A DNA stretch of 64,000 bases from an uncultured Alphaproteobacteria bacterium (GTDB lineage Bacteria; Pseudomonadota; Alphaproteobacteria; SP197), in NCBI GenBank assembly GCA_943787175.1, contig CALSLK010000013.1, positions 1-64,000 of the forward strand, read 5' to 3'. The notes under the pieces were generated by a model. It saw nothing but the letters and a program-made list of their open reading frames with translations, ran no database searches and was not told the origin of the DNA. Position 1 is the first letter of the stretch, and every line of letters starts with the position of its first letter. Made by a program: the position numbers and the translations under genes. This document shows positions 54,378 through 63,315 of this stretch, in pieces.

Positions 54378-55022
54378 ATGGCGGTAGCTGCAGAACGACA
54401 CATGACAGTGGATGAACTGATTGCCGAGGGCGGCCCGATCAAAGCCAAGGCGACGTTCCGCTCGTTTGATGAAAGTACCGTCGAAGACTTTGCTGCCATG
54501 CAGCTCCACAACGACGATACCCGCAATCAAGTTCTGGAGCTCTGTCTGGAGCATCTCGAAAAGCTGAAACATCCTCAGCCTGCGTCGCCTGTAACACGTT
54601 ACGAACACAGCCTGCAGACGGCGACCCGTGCCTGGCGCGATGGACGCGATGGCGATGACGACATCATTGCGGCAGCACTGCTGCATGACATCGGCGATTT
54701 CTTTTCGCCGCACAACCATGCCGAATTCTGTGCCGCGATCATGAAACCCTATGTCCGGCCCGAAGTTTACTGGATCGTGAAACATCACGAGATGTTTCAG
54801 GGTTACCATTTCTTCCATCACTTTGGCGGCAACCGAAACGCGCGCGACAAGGTGCGCGGCCATCCCCACTTTGAAGCCTGCCGTCAGTTCTGCGATGACT
54901 ATGATCAGACGGCGTTTGATCCCAGCTTCGACACGATGCCGTTGGAAGCTTTCATGCCGACGCTCCAGCGCGTCTTTGAAAAACCCAAGCGTGAAGTTTA
55001 CGACAAGGTACAGGACGACTAG
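54378..55022 (+). CDS. HD-domain protein, PhnZ/MIOX-like mixed-valence diiron oxygenase candidate
   Basis: A 214-residue HD protein. Possible metal residues are His77 in RYEHSLQTA, His103-Asp104 in AALLHDIGDF, His112 or His114, His136 or His137 in IVKHHEMFQ and an Asp in FCDDYDQTAF. The spacing (EHSLQ ... AAxxHDxG ... H ... H ... D) closely matches PhnZ, an oxygenase that splits the C-P bond of a hydroxyphosphonate, more than that of ordinary HD phosphohydrolases. The Tyr-x-x-Glu pair that PhnZ uses for its substrate is not visible, so another substrate is likely. GGAG precedes the ATG. Confidence 0.75.
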   Translation: MAVAAERHMTVDELIAEGGPIKAKATFRSFDESTVEDFAAMQLHNDDTRNQVLELCLEHLEKLKHPQPASPVTRYEHSLQTATRAWRDGRDGDDDIIAAALLHDIGDFFSPHNHAEFCAAIMKPYVRPEVYWIVKHHEMFQGYHFFHHFGGNRNARDKVRGHPHFEACRQFCDDYDQTAFDPSFDTMPLEAFMPTLQRVFEKPKREVYDKVQDD

Positions 55023-55663
55023 GCGACGAAGTCCCAGCCTTTTGTGGCGATCATGGACTCCCGAGCAGTGAGGGCGTCCCACCAGCCATGCAGCGATGGA
55101 TAGGCATTCCAGAGTTGTTGCGCTTCCGGAACGGCCAGGGAATAGGCCAGCATCGGTGCAAGGCTGAGATCTGCCAGGGTCGGGTGATTGCCGACCATCC
55201 AGGTTGCCTCTCCACGCAGATCGACCAAGGCATCAAGGCAGGTGCCTGATCGTTTCAGGCCGTCGGCGATCTGTTCTTCGTCGCGTGGCAGGCCTTCCTT
55301 AGGGCCAGAGATGGCACCGGTGTAAACGCCCCAGACCATGGAGCGATAGACGTAGGAATCCACCAGAGCGGTGATCTGGTTCACGCGAGCACGCCCTTGT
55401 GGTGACGATGGCAGGAGTGCCGGGCCGTCAAAGGCCTCATCGACATAACGTGTGATCGCCAGGGCCTCGTAAAGACCAAAGCCGTCGTGATCGAAGGCGG
55501 GTATTTTTCCGAAGGGATGGCGTTGCAGATAGCCCGGCGTCGGCCCGCCATCGGCAAAGATATCGACCGGAACAAGGTCGTAAGGCACGCCCTTTTCTGC
55601 CAGTGCCAGCCGGGCAAAGCGGACATAGACGCTGTAGGTCTCGCCATAGAGCGTGACAGTCAT
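55019..55663 (-). CDS. Glutathione S-transferase family protein
   Basis: A 214-residue GST. The first domain reads MTVTLYGETYSVYVRFARLALAEKGV, then HPFGKIPAFDHDGFGLYEALAITRYV with the cis-proline and the Glu-Ala contact region. The second domain is helical. It converges with the HD-domain gene (four-base overlap) and its start overlaps the end of the TPR-glycosyltransferase gene by four bases on the same strand. Substrate unknown. This is the fourth GST of the window. Confidence 0.87.
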   Translation of the reverse strand: MTVTLYGETYSVYVRFARLALAEKGVPYDLVPVDIFADGGPTPGYLQRHPFGKIPAFDHDGFGLYEALAITRYVDEAFDGPALLPSSPQGRARVNQITALVDSYVYRSMVWGVYTGAISGPKEGLPRDEEQIADGLKRSGTCLDALVDLRGEATWMVGNHPTLADLSLAPMLAYSLAVPEAQQLWNAYPSLHGWWDALTARESMIATKGWDFVA

Positions 55664-57018
55664 CGGATCTCCTTCAGGGCTGTGACAACCCGTTGCATGA
55701 CACCAGCCCAGTCACCGGGACGATCCTGGCGGAAAAGGCGTGCGCTGGGATACCAGGGCGAGTCTTCTCTACCAACCAACCAGCGCCAATCCGCACTGTA
55801 TGCCAGCAGGATCCAGACCGGTTTGCCCATGGCGCCGGCAAGATGTGCCACGGACGTGTCGCAGGTGATCACCAGATCAAGCTGCTCAATCAGTGCTGCA
55901 GTCCTGGCGAAGTTTTCGAGGCTGGCACCGAGATCGGAAATCATCGCGCCAACGCCGCTGGCCTGCAGTTCGCCACTGCGCGGCCCTTGCTGCAGGCTGA
56001 CAAGCGCGATCCGCTGCACGGCCAGCAACTCAAGAAACGCGGTGAATGGCACGGAACGATTGGAATCGTCGACGTGTTTCGCATTGCCCGCCCAAACGAT
56101 CCCGATCTTGTAGAGGTCGCCCAACGGTCGAAGGAGCGTTTCAGCCGCCTCGATTTCTTCCTGCGGCGCGTGGATGTAGGGACTCTCGCTGGCCTGAACC
56201 TTGCCGCCTACTCCCAGAACACCAGGCAGGGACAGGATGGGGATGAAGGCCTCGAATTGCCTTGGTGCCGTGTTCCGCCGCACGACAGTATTGACCCCCG
56301 CAACACGCCGTATGAGAGGTGCAAGGTCATCGGACGCCTGGACCACCAGCTTTCCACAGCGTCGGCCAGCCTCCTGTGCAAAGCGAATGAACTGAATCAT
56401 GTCACCGATGCCTTGTTCGGCCCCCACAACCAGGGTTCCCTCGATGGGGTCTCCGTTCCAGCGCTTTTCGGGGGAGGGGTCAGAGATTGAATCTCTGTGC
56501 TGGAACCGGGCTTCATAGGCGGTCCAGCCCTGTTCGAAATCTTCGGTCGCAAGGTGACACAACGCGAGACTCAAGGCGGCCTCGGCATGTCCGGGTTCAA
56601 GCTCCAGCGCGCGTTGAAATTGCGTGAGTGCTTCGGCCGGCCGCATCCCTTTCATCAGGGCCAGTCCCCAACGGAAGTGATTCTTTGCGTTGTCGGGGGC
56701 CAATCGGCAGGCTTTTTCAAACTGTTGGGCGGCTTCATCAAAGCGCCCCAGGTCACGCAGAGCGATCCCGACATTACAGATTTGAATGATGGAGTCTGGT
56801 CGGAGTTCTTCCGCACGGCGAAAACTTGCCAGCGCAGCTGCCGCACGACCCTGTTTGTGCAGTACCACACCCAGTTGTTGATGAATCAGGTTGTTGCGCG
56901 GTGACAGAACCAACGCTGAATTGAGCGCATCAACAGCTTCATCGAAACGATCTTCGCCATAGGCCGCCAAAGCACGCTGAAACGGTTCACGCCAGCGCGG
57001 CTCTCGCCGTGGCGCCAT
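55660..57018 (-). CDS. TPR protein with glycosyltransferase-9-like domain
   Basis: A 452-residue protein from the ATG at 57018 (MAPRREPRW); the longer open frame would overlap the next gene. Residues 1-170 hold TPR units (DEAVDALNSALVLSPRNN, EEAAQ-type repeats, ALTQFQRALELEPGHAEAAL). The C-terminal half resembles GT9/heptosyltransferase proteins: ADQ-type start VVGAEQGIGDMIQFIRF, KIGIVWAGNAKH, and LDLVITCDTSVAHLAGAMGKPVW. It could add sugar to protein or surface polymer. It is a paralogue of the next gene and lies 2 bases from its stop. Confidence 0.83.
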   Translation of the reverse strand: MAPRREPRWREPFQRALAAYGEDRFDEAVDALNSALVLSPRNNLIHQQLGVVLHKQGRAAAALASFRRAEELRPDSIIQICNVGIALRDLGRFDEAAQQFEKACRLAPDNAKNHFRWGLALMKGMRPAEALTQFQRALELEPGHAEAALSLALCHLATEDFEQGWTAYEARFQHRDSISDPSPEKRWNGDPIEGTLVVGAEQGIGDMIQFIRFAQEAGRRCGKLVVQASDDLAPLIRRVAGVNTVVRRNTAPRQFEAFIPILSLPGVLGVGGKVQASESPYIHAPQEEIEAAETLLRPLGDLYKIGIVWAGNAKHVDDSNRSVPFTAFLELLAVQRIALVSLQQGPRSGELQASGVGAMISDLGASLENFARTAALIEQLDLVITCDTSVAHLAGAMGKPVWILLAYSADWRWLVGREDSPWYPSARLFRQDRPGDWAGVMQRVVTALKEIR

Positions 57019-57020
57019 GG

Positions 57021-58427
57021 TCAGGCCCGAACGGCGTGTTCTGCCACCGTTTTGTTGAGCGCGGCAATAACGTTCTCGAACACATCGTCCCAACGGCCAG
57101 GTTCGCTCTGTCGGAACAGGCGCATAGAGGGATACCACGGAGTATCTTCGCGACCCGTCAGCCAGCGCCAGTCCGGTGCATAGGGGATCAGTGCCCAGAC
57201 GGGTTTGCCCAGTGCGCCCGCCAGATGTGCAACGGAGCTGTCGCACATGATCACAAGATCAAGTTCCGAAACAAAGGCGGCCGTATCGGTGAAATCCTTG
57301 ATGGCCGGATCCAAATTGGAGACGAGCGCACCACAACCGCTTTCGGTGAGATCGGTGACGCGTTCACCCTTCTGCAGACTCAGCATGGCAATGCCAGAGA
57401 CACGCAACAACTCCAGGAAGTTGTTGAAGCTTACGGAACGGTTGTGGTCGTTCTTGTGGCTGGGGCTGCCGGCCCAGACAATGCCGACCTTGAAACGGTT
57501 GCCCAGTGGACGCAGCAACTCGTGGCACCGCGCCTTTTTGGCTGGATCAACATGGAGGTAGGGAAAGGTCTTTGGGATCGTCGTGATTTTGGTTTTCAGA
57601 ATATTGGGCAGAGAGAGCAGCGGAGCATAGGCGTCGAACTCCGGCAGCTTCTTGCCGCGGGTCACAACTTCATCGATGCCATCGACCGTGCCCAGAAGCT
57701 CTTCGATTCCTTCGCGACACTCAAGCACCAGTCGGCTGCACTTCTTGCGTACCAGTGGTGCATATCGCGCGAACTGTATGGCATCGCCGTAACCCTGCTC
57801 TGTAGCAATGACGATGGTTCCCTTGACCTTCTTGCCGTTCCACTGCTTGTCGGGGAATCGCAGGTTGGGCGTATAGGCCAGTTCCCAACGGGATTCGTAG
57901 GCGGGCCAGCCCTTTTCCAGATCGCCCTTTACCAGGTGACCCAGGGGGATATCCCAACGGATGTCAGCAAGGTCCGGGTTGAGCTTGCGTGCCTTGTCGA
58001 GGACATCGAGCGCTTCGTCGATCAACCCGGCATCTTTGAGCGTGATACCGAAATTGTAGACCATGCCTGCATCGGTCGGATCGAGTTCCATGGCCCGACG
58101 GAACATCTCGATTGATTCTTTGTGTTCCCCGGCGTCTTTCAGGGCATTGCCGAAGTTGCTCAGGGTCTGAGTTTTCTTGGGGTCGCGTTCCAGTGCCCGG
58201 CGATAGCAGGCAATGGCTGCATCCAACTTGCGCTCCTTGCGCAGCGCAACGCCCAGATTGTTGAGTGCGGAAACATAACCAGGTGCAAGGGCAAGGGTCT
58301 TATTGTACCCGGTAATGGCGGCCTTGAGATCACCCTTGTTCTGGGATTCAACTGCAGAATCGAAGAATGCCTTGGCGTTTCTGGCAACTTCTGCGCGCCG
58401 TTCCGTCAGTTTTGGCTGGTTCGCCAC
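57021..58427 (-). CDS. TPR protein with glycosyltransferase-9-like domain
   Basis: A 468-residue paralogue of the downstream gene. The N-terminal TPR units include DLKAAITGYNKTLALAPGYVSAL and AAIACYRRALERDPKKTQTL. The C-terminal domain has VIATEQGYGDAIQFARYAPL, FKVGIVWAGSPSHKND and LDLVIMCDSSVAHLAGALGKPVW. The shared HLAGAxGKPVW and WAG motifs are typical of heptosyltransferase-like GT-B folds. No transmembrane segment is evident. Donor and acceptor unknown; protein O-glycosylation is one possibility. Confidence 0.83.
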   Translation of the reverse strand: MANQPKLTERRAEVARNAKAFFDSAVESQNKGDLKAAITGYNKTLALAPGYVSALNNLGVALRKERKLDAAIACYRRALERDPKKTQTLSNFGNALKDAGEHKESIEMFRRAMELDPTDAGMVYNFGITLKDAGLIDEALDVLDKARKLNPDLADIRWDIPLGHLVKGDLEKGWPAYESRWELAYTPNLRFPDKQWNGKKVKGTIVIATEQGYGDAIQFARYAPLVRKKCSRLVLECREGIEELLGTVDGIDEVVTRGKKLPEFDAYAPLLSLPNILKTKITTIPKTFPYLHVDPAKKARCHELLRPLGNRFKVGIVWAGSPSHKNDHNRSVSFNNFLELLRVSGIAMLSLQKGERVTDLTESGCGALVSNLDPAIKDFTDTAAFVSELDLVIMCDSSVAHLAGALGKPVWALIPYAPDWRWLTGREDTPWYPSMRLFRQSEPGRWDDVFENVIAALNKTVAEHAVRA

Positions 58428-58499
58428 AATACTTGCCCCCGAGACCTATCTGCATACCATGCTGCGTTATGTGCACGATAACCATGCAAGAACCAAGCC

Positions 58500-58991
58500 T
58501 CAAGCGCGGCCCAAAGCGCGGTTTTCGACACGAATGCGGTGCCAGAGTAGGAACCCGTTGAGGATCGTGAAGATCACCGCGATTTCCACGGCACCGAAGA
58601 CCAGCGGCAAAACGGCGATCTCTCCAACAACAACCATGTAGTTTGGGTGGCTGAACCAACGATAGGGGCCAATCGAAACCAATTGGTTATCCTGCTTTGG
58701 AACAATGATGCGCGTTGTCCAGCGTGGCCCCAGAGTTTTCAGAATCCAGACCCTGGCAGCCTGCAGGGTAAGAAATGCCACCAGCAAGATCGGATTTGGT
58801 TCAGTTTGCGGCGACACCGCAACAGCAATGGCCAGCAACCAGAAGCTATGCAACAGCACAATCAGTGGATAGTGCCGCGCGCCGACTTCGATGTATCCGT
58901 TGGCGAGCAGTCTGCGTGTGTTGCGTCGTGCCAGCACCAGCTCGCCAAGACGCTGAAGCACAACCAGACCAAGCACGCCATAAAGCCACAT
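58500..58991 (-). CDS. ICMT-family membrane methyltransferase
   Basis: A 163-residue membrane protein of the isoprenylcysteine carboxyl methyltransferase family: four to five hydrophobic spans, and the conserved C-terminal region GPYRWFSHPNYMVVVGEIA with ENRALGRA near the end that binds SAM. A sibling of this family (BpsB/SrsB type) O-methylates alkyl pyrones or resorcinols made by type III polyketide synthases, and this gene is four bases after such a synthase on the same strand. That pairing is the main reason for the call. Confidence 0.85.
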   Translation of the reverse strand: MWLYGVLGLVVLQRLGELVLARRNTRRLLANGYIEVGARHYPLIVLLHSFWLLAIAVAVSPQTEPNPILLVAFLTLQAARVWILKTLGPRWTTRIIVPKQDNQLVSIGPYRWFSHPNYMVVVGEIAVLPLVFGAVEIAVIFTILNGFLLWHRIRVENRALGRA

Positions 58992-58995
58992 ATCG

Positions 58996-60042
58996 TCACC
59001 CCTGCATCAGGAGGAAACCAGCGGTAAAGCCGGGTCCCAGAGATGATAACAACCATGTGCCGGGCGGGTCCGCCCGCACTGCCCGTTCCAGGACAAACAG
59101 GACTGTCACAGCCGACATGTTGCCGTGTTTGCGCAAGGTTTCGCGGGCATGATCAATATCTTGCGGTGCTAAGCCAAAAGCTTCCTCAAGAGCGTCAAGA
59201 ACCTTGGCGCCGCCGGGGTGACACAACATCTGGTCCACATCGTCCAATGTCAGTTCGCAGTTCGAGAGGAACGTATCGGCTGCCCCACGCATATCTGAGC
59301 GCACCAGGGAAGGGATATCGCGTGAGAACACGACACCCAGGCCGTCATCGCCAACATTCCAACCCATGACATCAAGTGAGTCGGGCCAGGTGTGTTCTCC
59401 CCAATGGGTAAGGGCAGGGCCATCAAGGTCCGTCGAGAGGAGCGCTGCTGCAGCGCCATCACCGAACAGAGCAGTCGCAACGAAGTTGCTCTTGGAGCTA
59501 TCTCCACGCCGGAAAGTCAGCCCGCACAGTTCGACACACAGGAAGAGAACCCTTGAGCCAGGCGCTGCCTGTGCCATGGCAGCCGCGCGCGCCAGGCCAA
59601 GGACGCCTCCGGCACATCCCAGACCAAAGATCGGCAGTCTGGAGACATCACGCCGGAATCCCCGCACATGCATCAGACGGGCTTCCAGACTGGGTGTTGC
59701 TATGCCAGAGGTCGATACCGACACAATCATGTCGATATCGGCATAAGAGAGGCCAGCCTGCTCCAGGCACCGGTCGGCTGCCTGCGCCATCAGCGCAACG
59801 CCATGTTCCAGAAAAAGCTGATTTCGTTCGGAGAAACTGTGATCTTCGAGGTACCAGGAAAGCGGCATGCACGATTGCCGCTGGTCAATGCCGGCATGAC
59901 GGTAAACAGCCAGCATTCGGTCCACATCTCCTACCTGGCCTTCGAACAGGTGCCGGCCAGCCTCTGCAACGGCATCCTGATGCAGGGTGTGGGGCGGCGA
60001 GGCGGTTGCCAGGCTCACCAAATGTGCGACGGTTTCATGCAT
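58996..60042 (-). CDS. Type III polyketide synthase
   Basis: A 348-residue chalcone-synthase-like ketosynthase. Cys143 in GLGCAGGVLG, His275 in LCHPGGAKV and Asn308 in RKHGNMSAVT form the catalytic triad. Length and order match bacterial alkylresorcinol/alkylpyrone synthases, which extend fatty acyl starters with malonyl-CoA. The start is ATG 60042. It lies four bases upstream of the ICMT-type methyltransferase gene, so the product is probably a methylated phenolic or pyrone lipid. Starter length is unknown. Confidence 0.92.
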   Translation of the reverse strand: MHETVAHLVSLATASPPHTLHQDAVAEAGRHLFEGQVGDVDRMLAVYRHAGIDQRQSCMPLSWYLEDHSFSERNQLFLEHGVALMAQAADRCLEQAGLSYADIDMIVSVSTSGIATPSLEARLMHVRGFRRDVSRLPIFGLGCAGGVLGLARAAAMAQAAPGSRVLFLCVELCGLTFRRGDSSKSNFVATALFGDGAAAALLSTDLDGPALTHWGEHTWPDSLDVMGWNVGDDGLGVVFSRDIPSLVRSDMRGAADTFLSNCELTLDDVDQMLCHPGGAKVLDALEEAFGLAPQDIDHARETLRKHGNMSAVTVLFVLERAVRADPPGTWLLSSLGPGFTAGFLLMQG

Positions 60043-60182
60043 GTCGGTGCAGACCTAGCAGGTTGACCACTTGTTGTAAGTCACGGCTGCTTGAGCGCTG
60101 GCCATAACCTTGTTGTTGCCGGATTCTGGGTACATACAGACGTGCCAAGTTGGTCTTGGCCTCAGTCATGCAGGAGACAGCC

Positions 60183-60872
60183 ATGCTTCCACCCCGTGAA
60201 GGCGAAGAAAAGCCCAAACGCAAGTTCTGGCAACGCCTGCGCAACTACTTCATCACAGGCATCATCGTTACGGCACCCATCGTGCTCACGGTTTATCTTG
60301 TCACGCTGGTTGTCAGCCTGATCGACGAGAAGGTGCTGCCGCTGCTGGGTGAGCGCTACAACCCGGAAAACTACCTGCCGTTTGCGGTTCCGGGCATTGG
60401 CGTTCTGATCTTTGTCATCGCCATCACCATCATCGGTTGGCTAACAACGGGTCTGGTGGGTCGCACGGTTGTGCGTTTCGGAGAGAATCTGCTGGATCGC
60501 ATGCCGGTGGTTCGTTCGGTCTATTCAGCGCTGAAGCAGATCTTCGAAACCGTCTTTTCGCAGAGTTCGCGTGCCTTTCGCGATGTTGTCCTGATCCCCT
60601 ATCCACGTGATGGCTGCTGGGCCATCGGCTTTGCCACGGGCACGACCAAGGGCGAGGTTCAGGACGCCATTCAGGATGAAGTGGTCAACGTTTTCCTGCC
60701 GACAACGCCCAACCCGACTTCGGGCTATCTGCTGTTTCTGCCCAAGAAGGACGTGATCTTTCTGAGCATGACAGTTGAACAGGGTATCAAGCTTGTGATT
60801 TCCGGAGGCGTTGTCACGCCAGACCTGGTGGAAAAGGCCGGGGACGAAGCAGACAACGAAACCAAGACCTAG
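60183..60872 (+). CDS. DUF502-family membrane protein
   Basis: A 229-residue protein with two membrane spans (YFITGIIVTAPIVLTVYLVTLV and VPGIGVLIFVIAITIIGWL) followed by a soluble domain (FRDVVLIPYPRDGCWAIGFATG, PNPTSGYLLFLPKKDV) that defines DUF502. CAGGAG lies before ATG 60183. The function of the family is not established to my knowledge. It is found next to recG in several alphaproteobacteria. Stop overlaps convergent recG by four bases. Confidence 0.88.
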   Translation: MLPPREGEEKPKRKFWQRLRNYFITGIIVTAPIVLTVYLVTLVVSLIDEKVLPLLGERYNPENYLPFAVPGIGVLIFVIAITIIGWLTTGLVGRTVVRFGENLLDRMPVVRSVYSALKQIFETVFSQSSRAFRDVVLIPYPRDGCWAIGFATGTTKGEVQDAIQDEVVNVFLPTTPNPTSGYLLFLPKKDVIFLSMTVEQGIKLVISGGVVTPDLVEKAGDEADNETKT

Positions 60873-62950
60873 CCTGAACGCAACAGGCGCACGGCTGCGT
60901 CACGCTCGAACAGATACAGCAACACACGGAGCGCCTTGCCGCGTTCGGTCGCAAGCTCGGGGTCGCGCGCCATGATGAGTTTTGCATCATCGCGCGCTGC
61001 GGCAAGCAAATCGCTCTGCTCGATCACATCGGCCAGACGGAACTGAGGGAATCCGCTTTGCCGTGTGCCGAGCAGTTCACCCGCGCCGCGCAGCCGCAGG
61101 TCTTCTTCGGCGATCACGAAACCATCATCGCTGTCACGCAGGATATTGATTCGCGAACGCGCGGTTTCGCCAAGGGGCTGGGCATAAAGCAGAAGGCAGG
61201 AGGAGGGCCGTTCTCCGCGGCCCACGCGTCCGCGCAGCTGGTGGAGTTGGGCCAGACCGAAGCGCTCTGCATGTTCGATCACCATGATGGTGGCTTCAGG
61301 GACATCGACGCCGACCTCGATCACCGTGGTGGCAACCAGTATGTCGATTTCGCCTGCAACGAACTGCTCCATCACGACATCGCGCTCAGGGCCCTTCATG
61401 CGGCCGTGGATCATGCCTACACGATCACCAAAGGTGATCTGCAGCGCCTTGTGCCGCTCCTCGGCAGCTGCCAGGTCGCTGACCTCGGAATCCTCGACCA
61501 GGGGACATAGCCAATACACGCGGTCGCCCTGGCGGGTTGCCCGGGCAACGCCCTGAATCACGTCGTCCAGGCGATCCAGCGGCATGGCACGTGTCGCAAT
61601 GGGCTTTCGGCCGGCCGGTTTCTCGGTCAGGCGTGAGACGTCGAGGTCACCAAAGGAGGTCATCTGGAGCGTGCGCGGGATCGGCGTGGCCGTCATGACC
61701 AGGACATGCACGCCTTTGCCCTTGTCGGTCAGCACGAGCCTTTGATGGACGCCGAACCGATGTTGTTCGTCGATGACCACGAGAGCCAGGTCATGAAGGA
61801 CAACATCCTCCTGGATCAGGGCATGGGTGCCAACAGCGATCTGGCTTTCGCCTGAAGCAAGTGCCTCCAGCTTGGCTGCACGGGCTTTGCCCTTATCACG
61901 CCCGGTAAGCAAGGTGACGTTGATGCCCGCAGGCTCCAGCATTTTGGATAGTGTCTTGTGGTGCTGGCGCGAGAGCAGCTCGGTTGGCGCCAGCAGAACG
62001 GCCTGACGCCCGCATTCCACGGCAGCGAGCATGGCCATCAGGGCAACAGCGGTCTTGCCGCTGCCGACATCGCCCTGAAGCAGACGCAACATGCGTTCGT
62101 CCTGGGCCATATCGGCAACAATCTCAGCGATCGCCATGTTTTGGGATGGTGTGAGCTTGAAGGGCAGGGATTGCTCGACTTTGTGAGTCAACACACCATC
62201 ACCTTTGACCGGGCGACCCTTGGCGCGTTTCTGCGAAGCTCGCACCAGCGCCAGAGCAAGCTGATTGGCGAGCAATTCGTCAAAGGCCAGACGCTCGCGC
62301 GGCAAGGCCCTGCGTTCGAGCTCCAGGCGGCTGTCCGGTGTGTGTGCGCTCAGAACTGCGTCGCCCCATGTCGGCCAGCCACGCTGCTGGTGATAGGCCG
62401 TATCCTGCCATTCGGGTAACTCGGGAAGGCGTTTCAGGGCGCCTGCGACGGCTTTGCGCATGACTTTGGGCGTCAGGCCCTCGGTCAGGGGGTAGATCGG
62501 CTCCATATGCGGCAGTTCGTCGGCCTGATCCACGGGCACGACATGGTCTGGATGCACCATCTGCAGATCATCGCCGTATTGTTCCAGCTTGCCGCTGACC
62601 AGGCGTGTCTGTCCCGTGGGCAACAGTTTCTGCAGGTAATCCTCCCGCGCATGGAAAAACACCAGGGTCAGGATGCCCGTGTTGTCATGACAGATGATGC
62701 GATAGGGCTGGCGTTTGCTGTGCGCCTTGCGGTGCTCATCGACCGTGATGGTGACCGTGGCAACCCCGCCGGGAATGGCCGCAGACAGGGACGGAGACGG
62801 TGTCCGGTCGATCAGGTTGGTCGGCAGCAGCCACAACAGATCGACAATGCGGGGGCCCGCGACCTTCTCCACAAGCTTTGCCAGCCTGGGGCCAATGCCT
62901 TCCAGACCGGTGACGGGAGTGAACAGGGTGAAGAGAATTTCAGGCCGCAT
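60869..62950 (-). CDS. recG: ATP-dependent DNA helicase RecG
   Basis: A 693-residue helicase, exactly the length of E. coli RecG, if started at ATG 62950 (MRPEILF). The N-terminal wedge domain with an OB fold (ATVTITVDEHRKAHS) precedes Walker A (LLQGDVGSGKTAVA), motif II (VIDEQHRFGVHQ) and the C-terminal helicase domain (IEVGVDVPEATIMV, QLHQLRGRVGRG). RecG reverses stalled replication forks. The open frame extends to 62989 but ATG 62950 fits the family start. It is divergent from sdhE. Confidence 0.96.
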   Translation of the reverse strand: MRPEILFTLFTPVTGLEGIGPRLAKLVEKVAGPRIVDLLWLLPTNLIDRTPSPSLSAAIPGGVATVTITVDEHRKAHSKRQPYRIICHDNTGILTLVFFHAREDYLQKLLPTGQTRLVSGKLEQYGDDLQMVHPDHVVPVDQADELPHMEPIYPLTEGLTPKVMRKAVAGALKRLPELPEWQDTAYHQQRGWPTWGDAVLSAHTPDSRLELERRALPRERLAFDELLANQLALALVRASQKRAKGRPVKGDGVLTHKVEQSLPFKLTPSQNMAIAEIVADMAQDERMLRLLQGDVGSGKTAVALMAMLAAVECGRQAVLLAPTELLSRQHHKTLSKMLEPAGINVTLLTGRDKGKARAAKLEALASGESQIAVGTHALIQEDVVLHDLALVVIDEQHRFGVHQRLVLTDKGKGVHVLVMTATPIPRTLQMTSFGDLDVSRLTEKPAGRKPIATRAMPLDRLDDVIQGVARATRQGDRVYWLCPLVEDSEVSDLAAAEERHKALQITFGDRVGMIHGRMKGPERDVVMEQFVAGEIDILVATTVIEVGVDVPEATIMVIEHAERFGLAQLHQLRGRVGRGERPSSCLLLYAQPLGETARSRINILRDSDDGFVIAEEDLRLRGAGELLGTRQSGFPQFRLADVIEQSDLLAAARDDAKLIMARDPELATERGKALRVLLYLFERDAAVRLLRSG

Positions 62951-62990
62951 GATTCCCAGAGCATATCGTTTGGCGCGCGCAGGTGACATA

Positions 62991-63018
62991 GGCGCATGAC
63001 CGGGTTACACGATGCGCC
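62991..63018. promoter_or_regulatory. Inverted repeat between recG and sdhE
   Basis: GGCGCAT (62991-62997) and ATGCGCC (63012-63018) form a 7-base inverted repeat with a 14-base spacer in the divergent recG-sdhE gap. It could be an operator or simply a chance palindrome; no regulator is suggested nearby. Confidence 0.2.
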
Positions 63019-63041
63019 CCCAATTTATCCAAGGCGCGACC

Positions 63042-63311
63042 ATGACAGCGATGACGGATCGCGAGCACAAAACGAAGCGGCTGCGCTTTCGTGCCTGGCA
63101 TCGCGGCACCCGTGAGCTCGACCTCCTGATTGGCCGCTTTGCAGATGCGCATCTCGAAACCATGGACGAAGGTCAGCTCGACAGGTTCGAGACCTTCATG
63201 AAGCTGCCTGATCCCGATGTTTATGGTTGGCTGGTAAAGGGTTTGCCGGTTCCTGAAGAGCATCAGGATGACATTATTGATCTAATTGTTGACTTTCATA
63301 AACTTCCATAA
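63042..63311 (+). CDS. sdhE: Succinate dehydrogenase assembly factor SdhE
   Basis: An 89-residue protein of the SdhE/Sdh5 family. RGTRELDLL is the RGxxExD motif that contacts the flavoprotein, and FMKLPDPDVYGWL is the second conserved block. It helps attach FAD covalently to SdhA. ATG 63042 was chosen because it fits the family N-terminus; an earlier ATG at 63012 would add ten residues. The mfd gene starts five bases after the stop. Confidence 0.92.
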   Translation: MTAMTDREHKTKRLRFRAWHRGTRELDLLIGRFADAHLETMDEGQLDRFETFMKLPDPDVYGWLVKGLPVPEEHQDDIIDLIVDFHKLP

Positions 63312-63315
63312 TGCT

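Noticed and set aside
57009-58115. A 368-residue plus-strand open frame opposite the second TPR-GT9 gene
   Set aside because: Antisense shadow of repeat-rich coding sequence.
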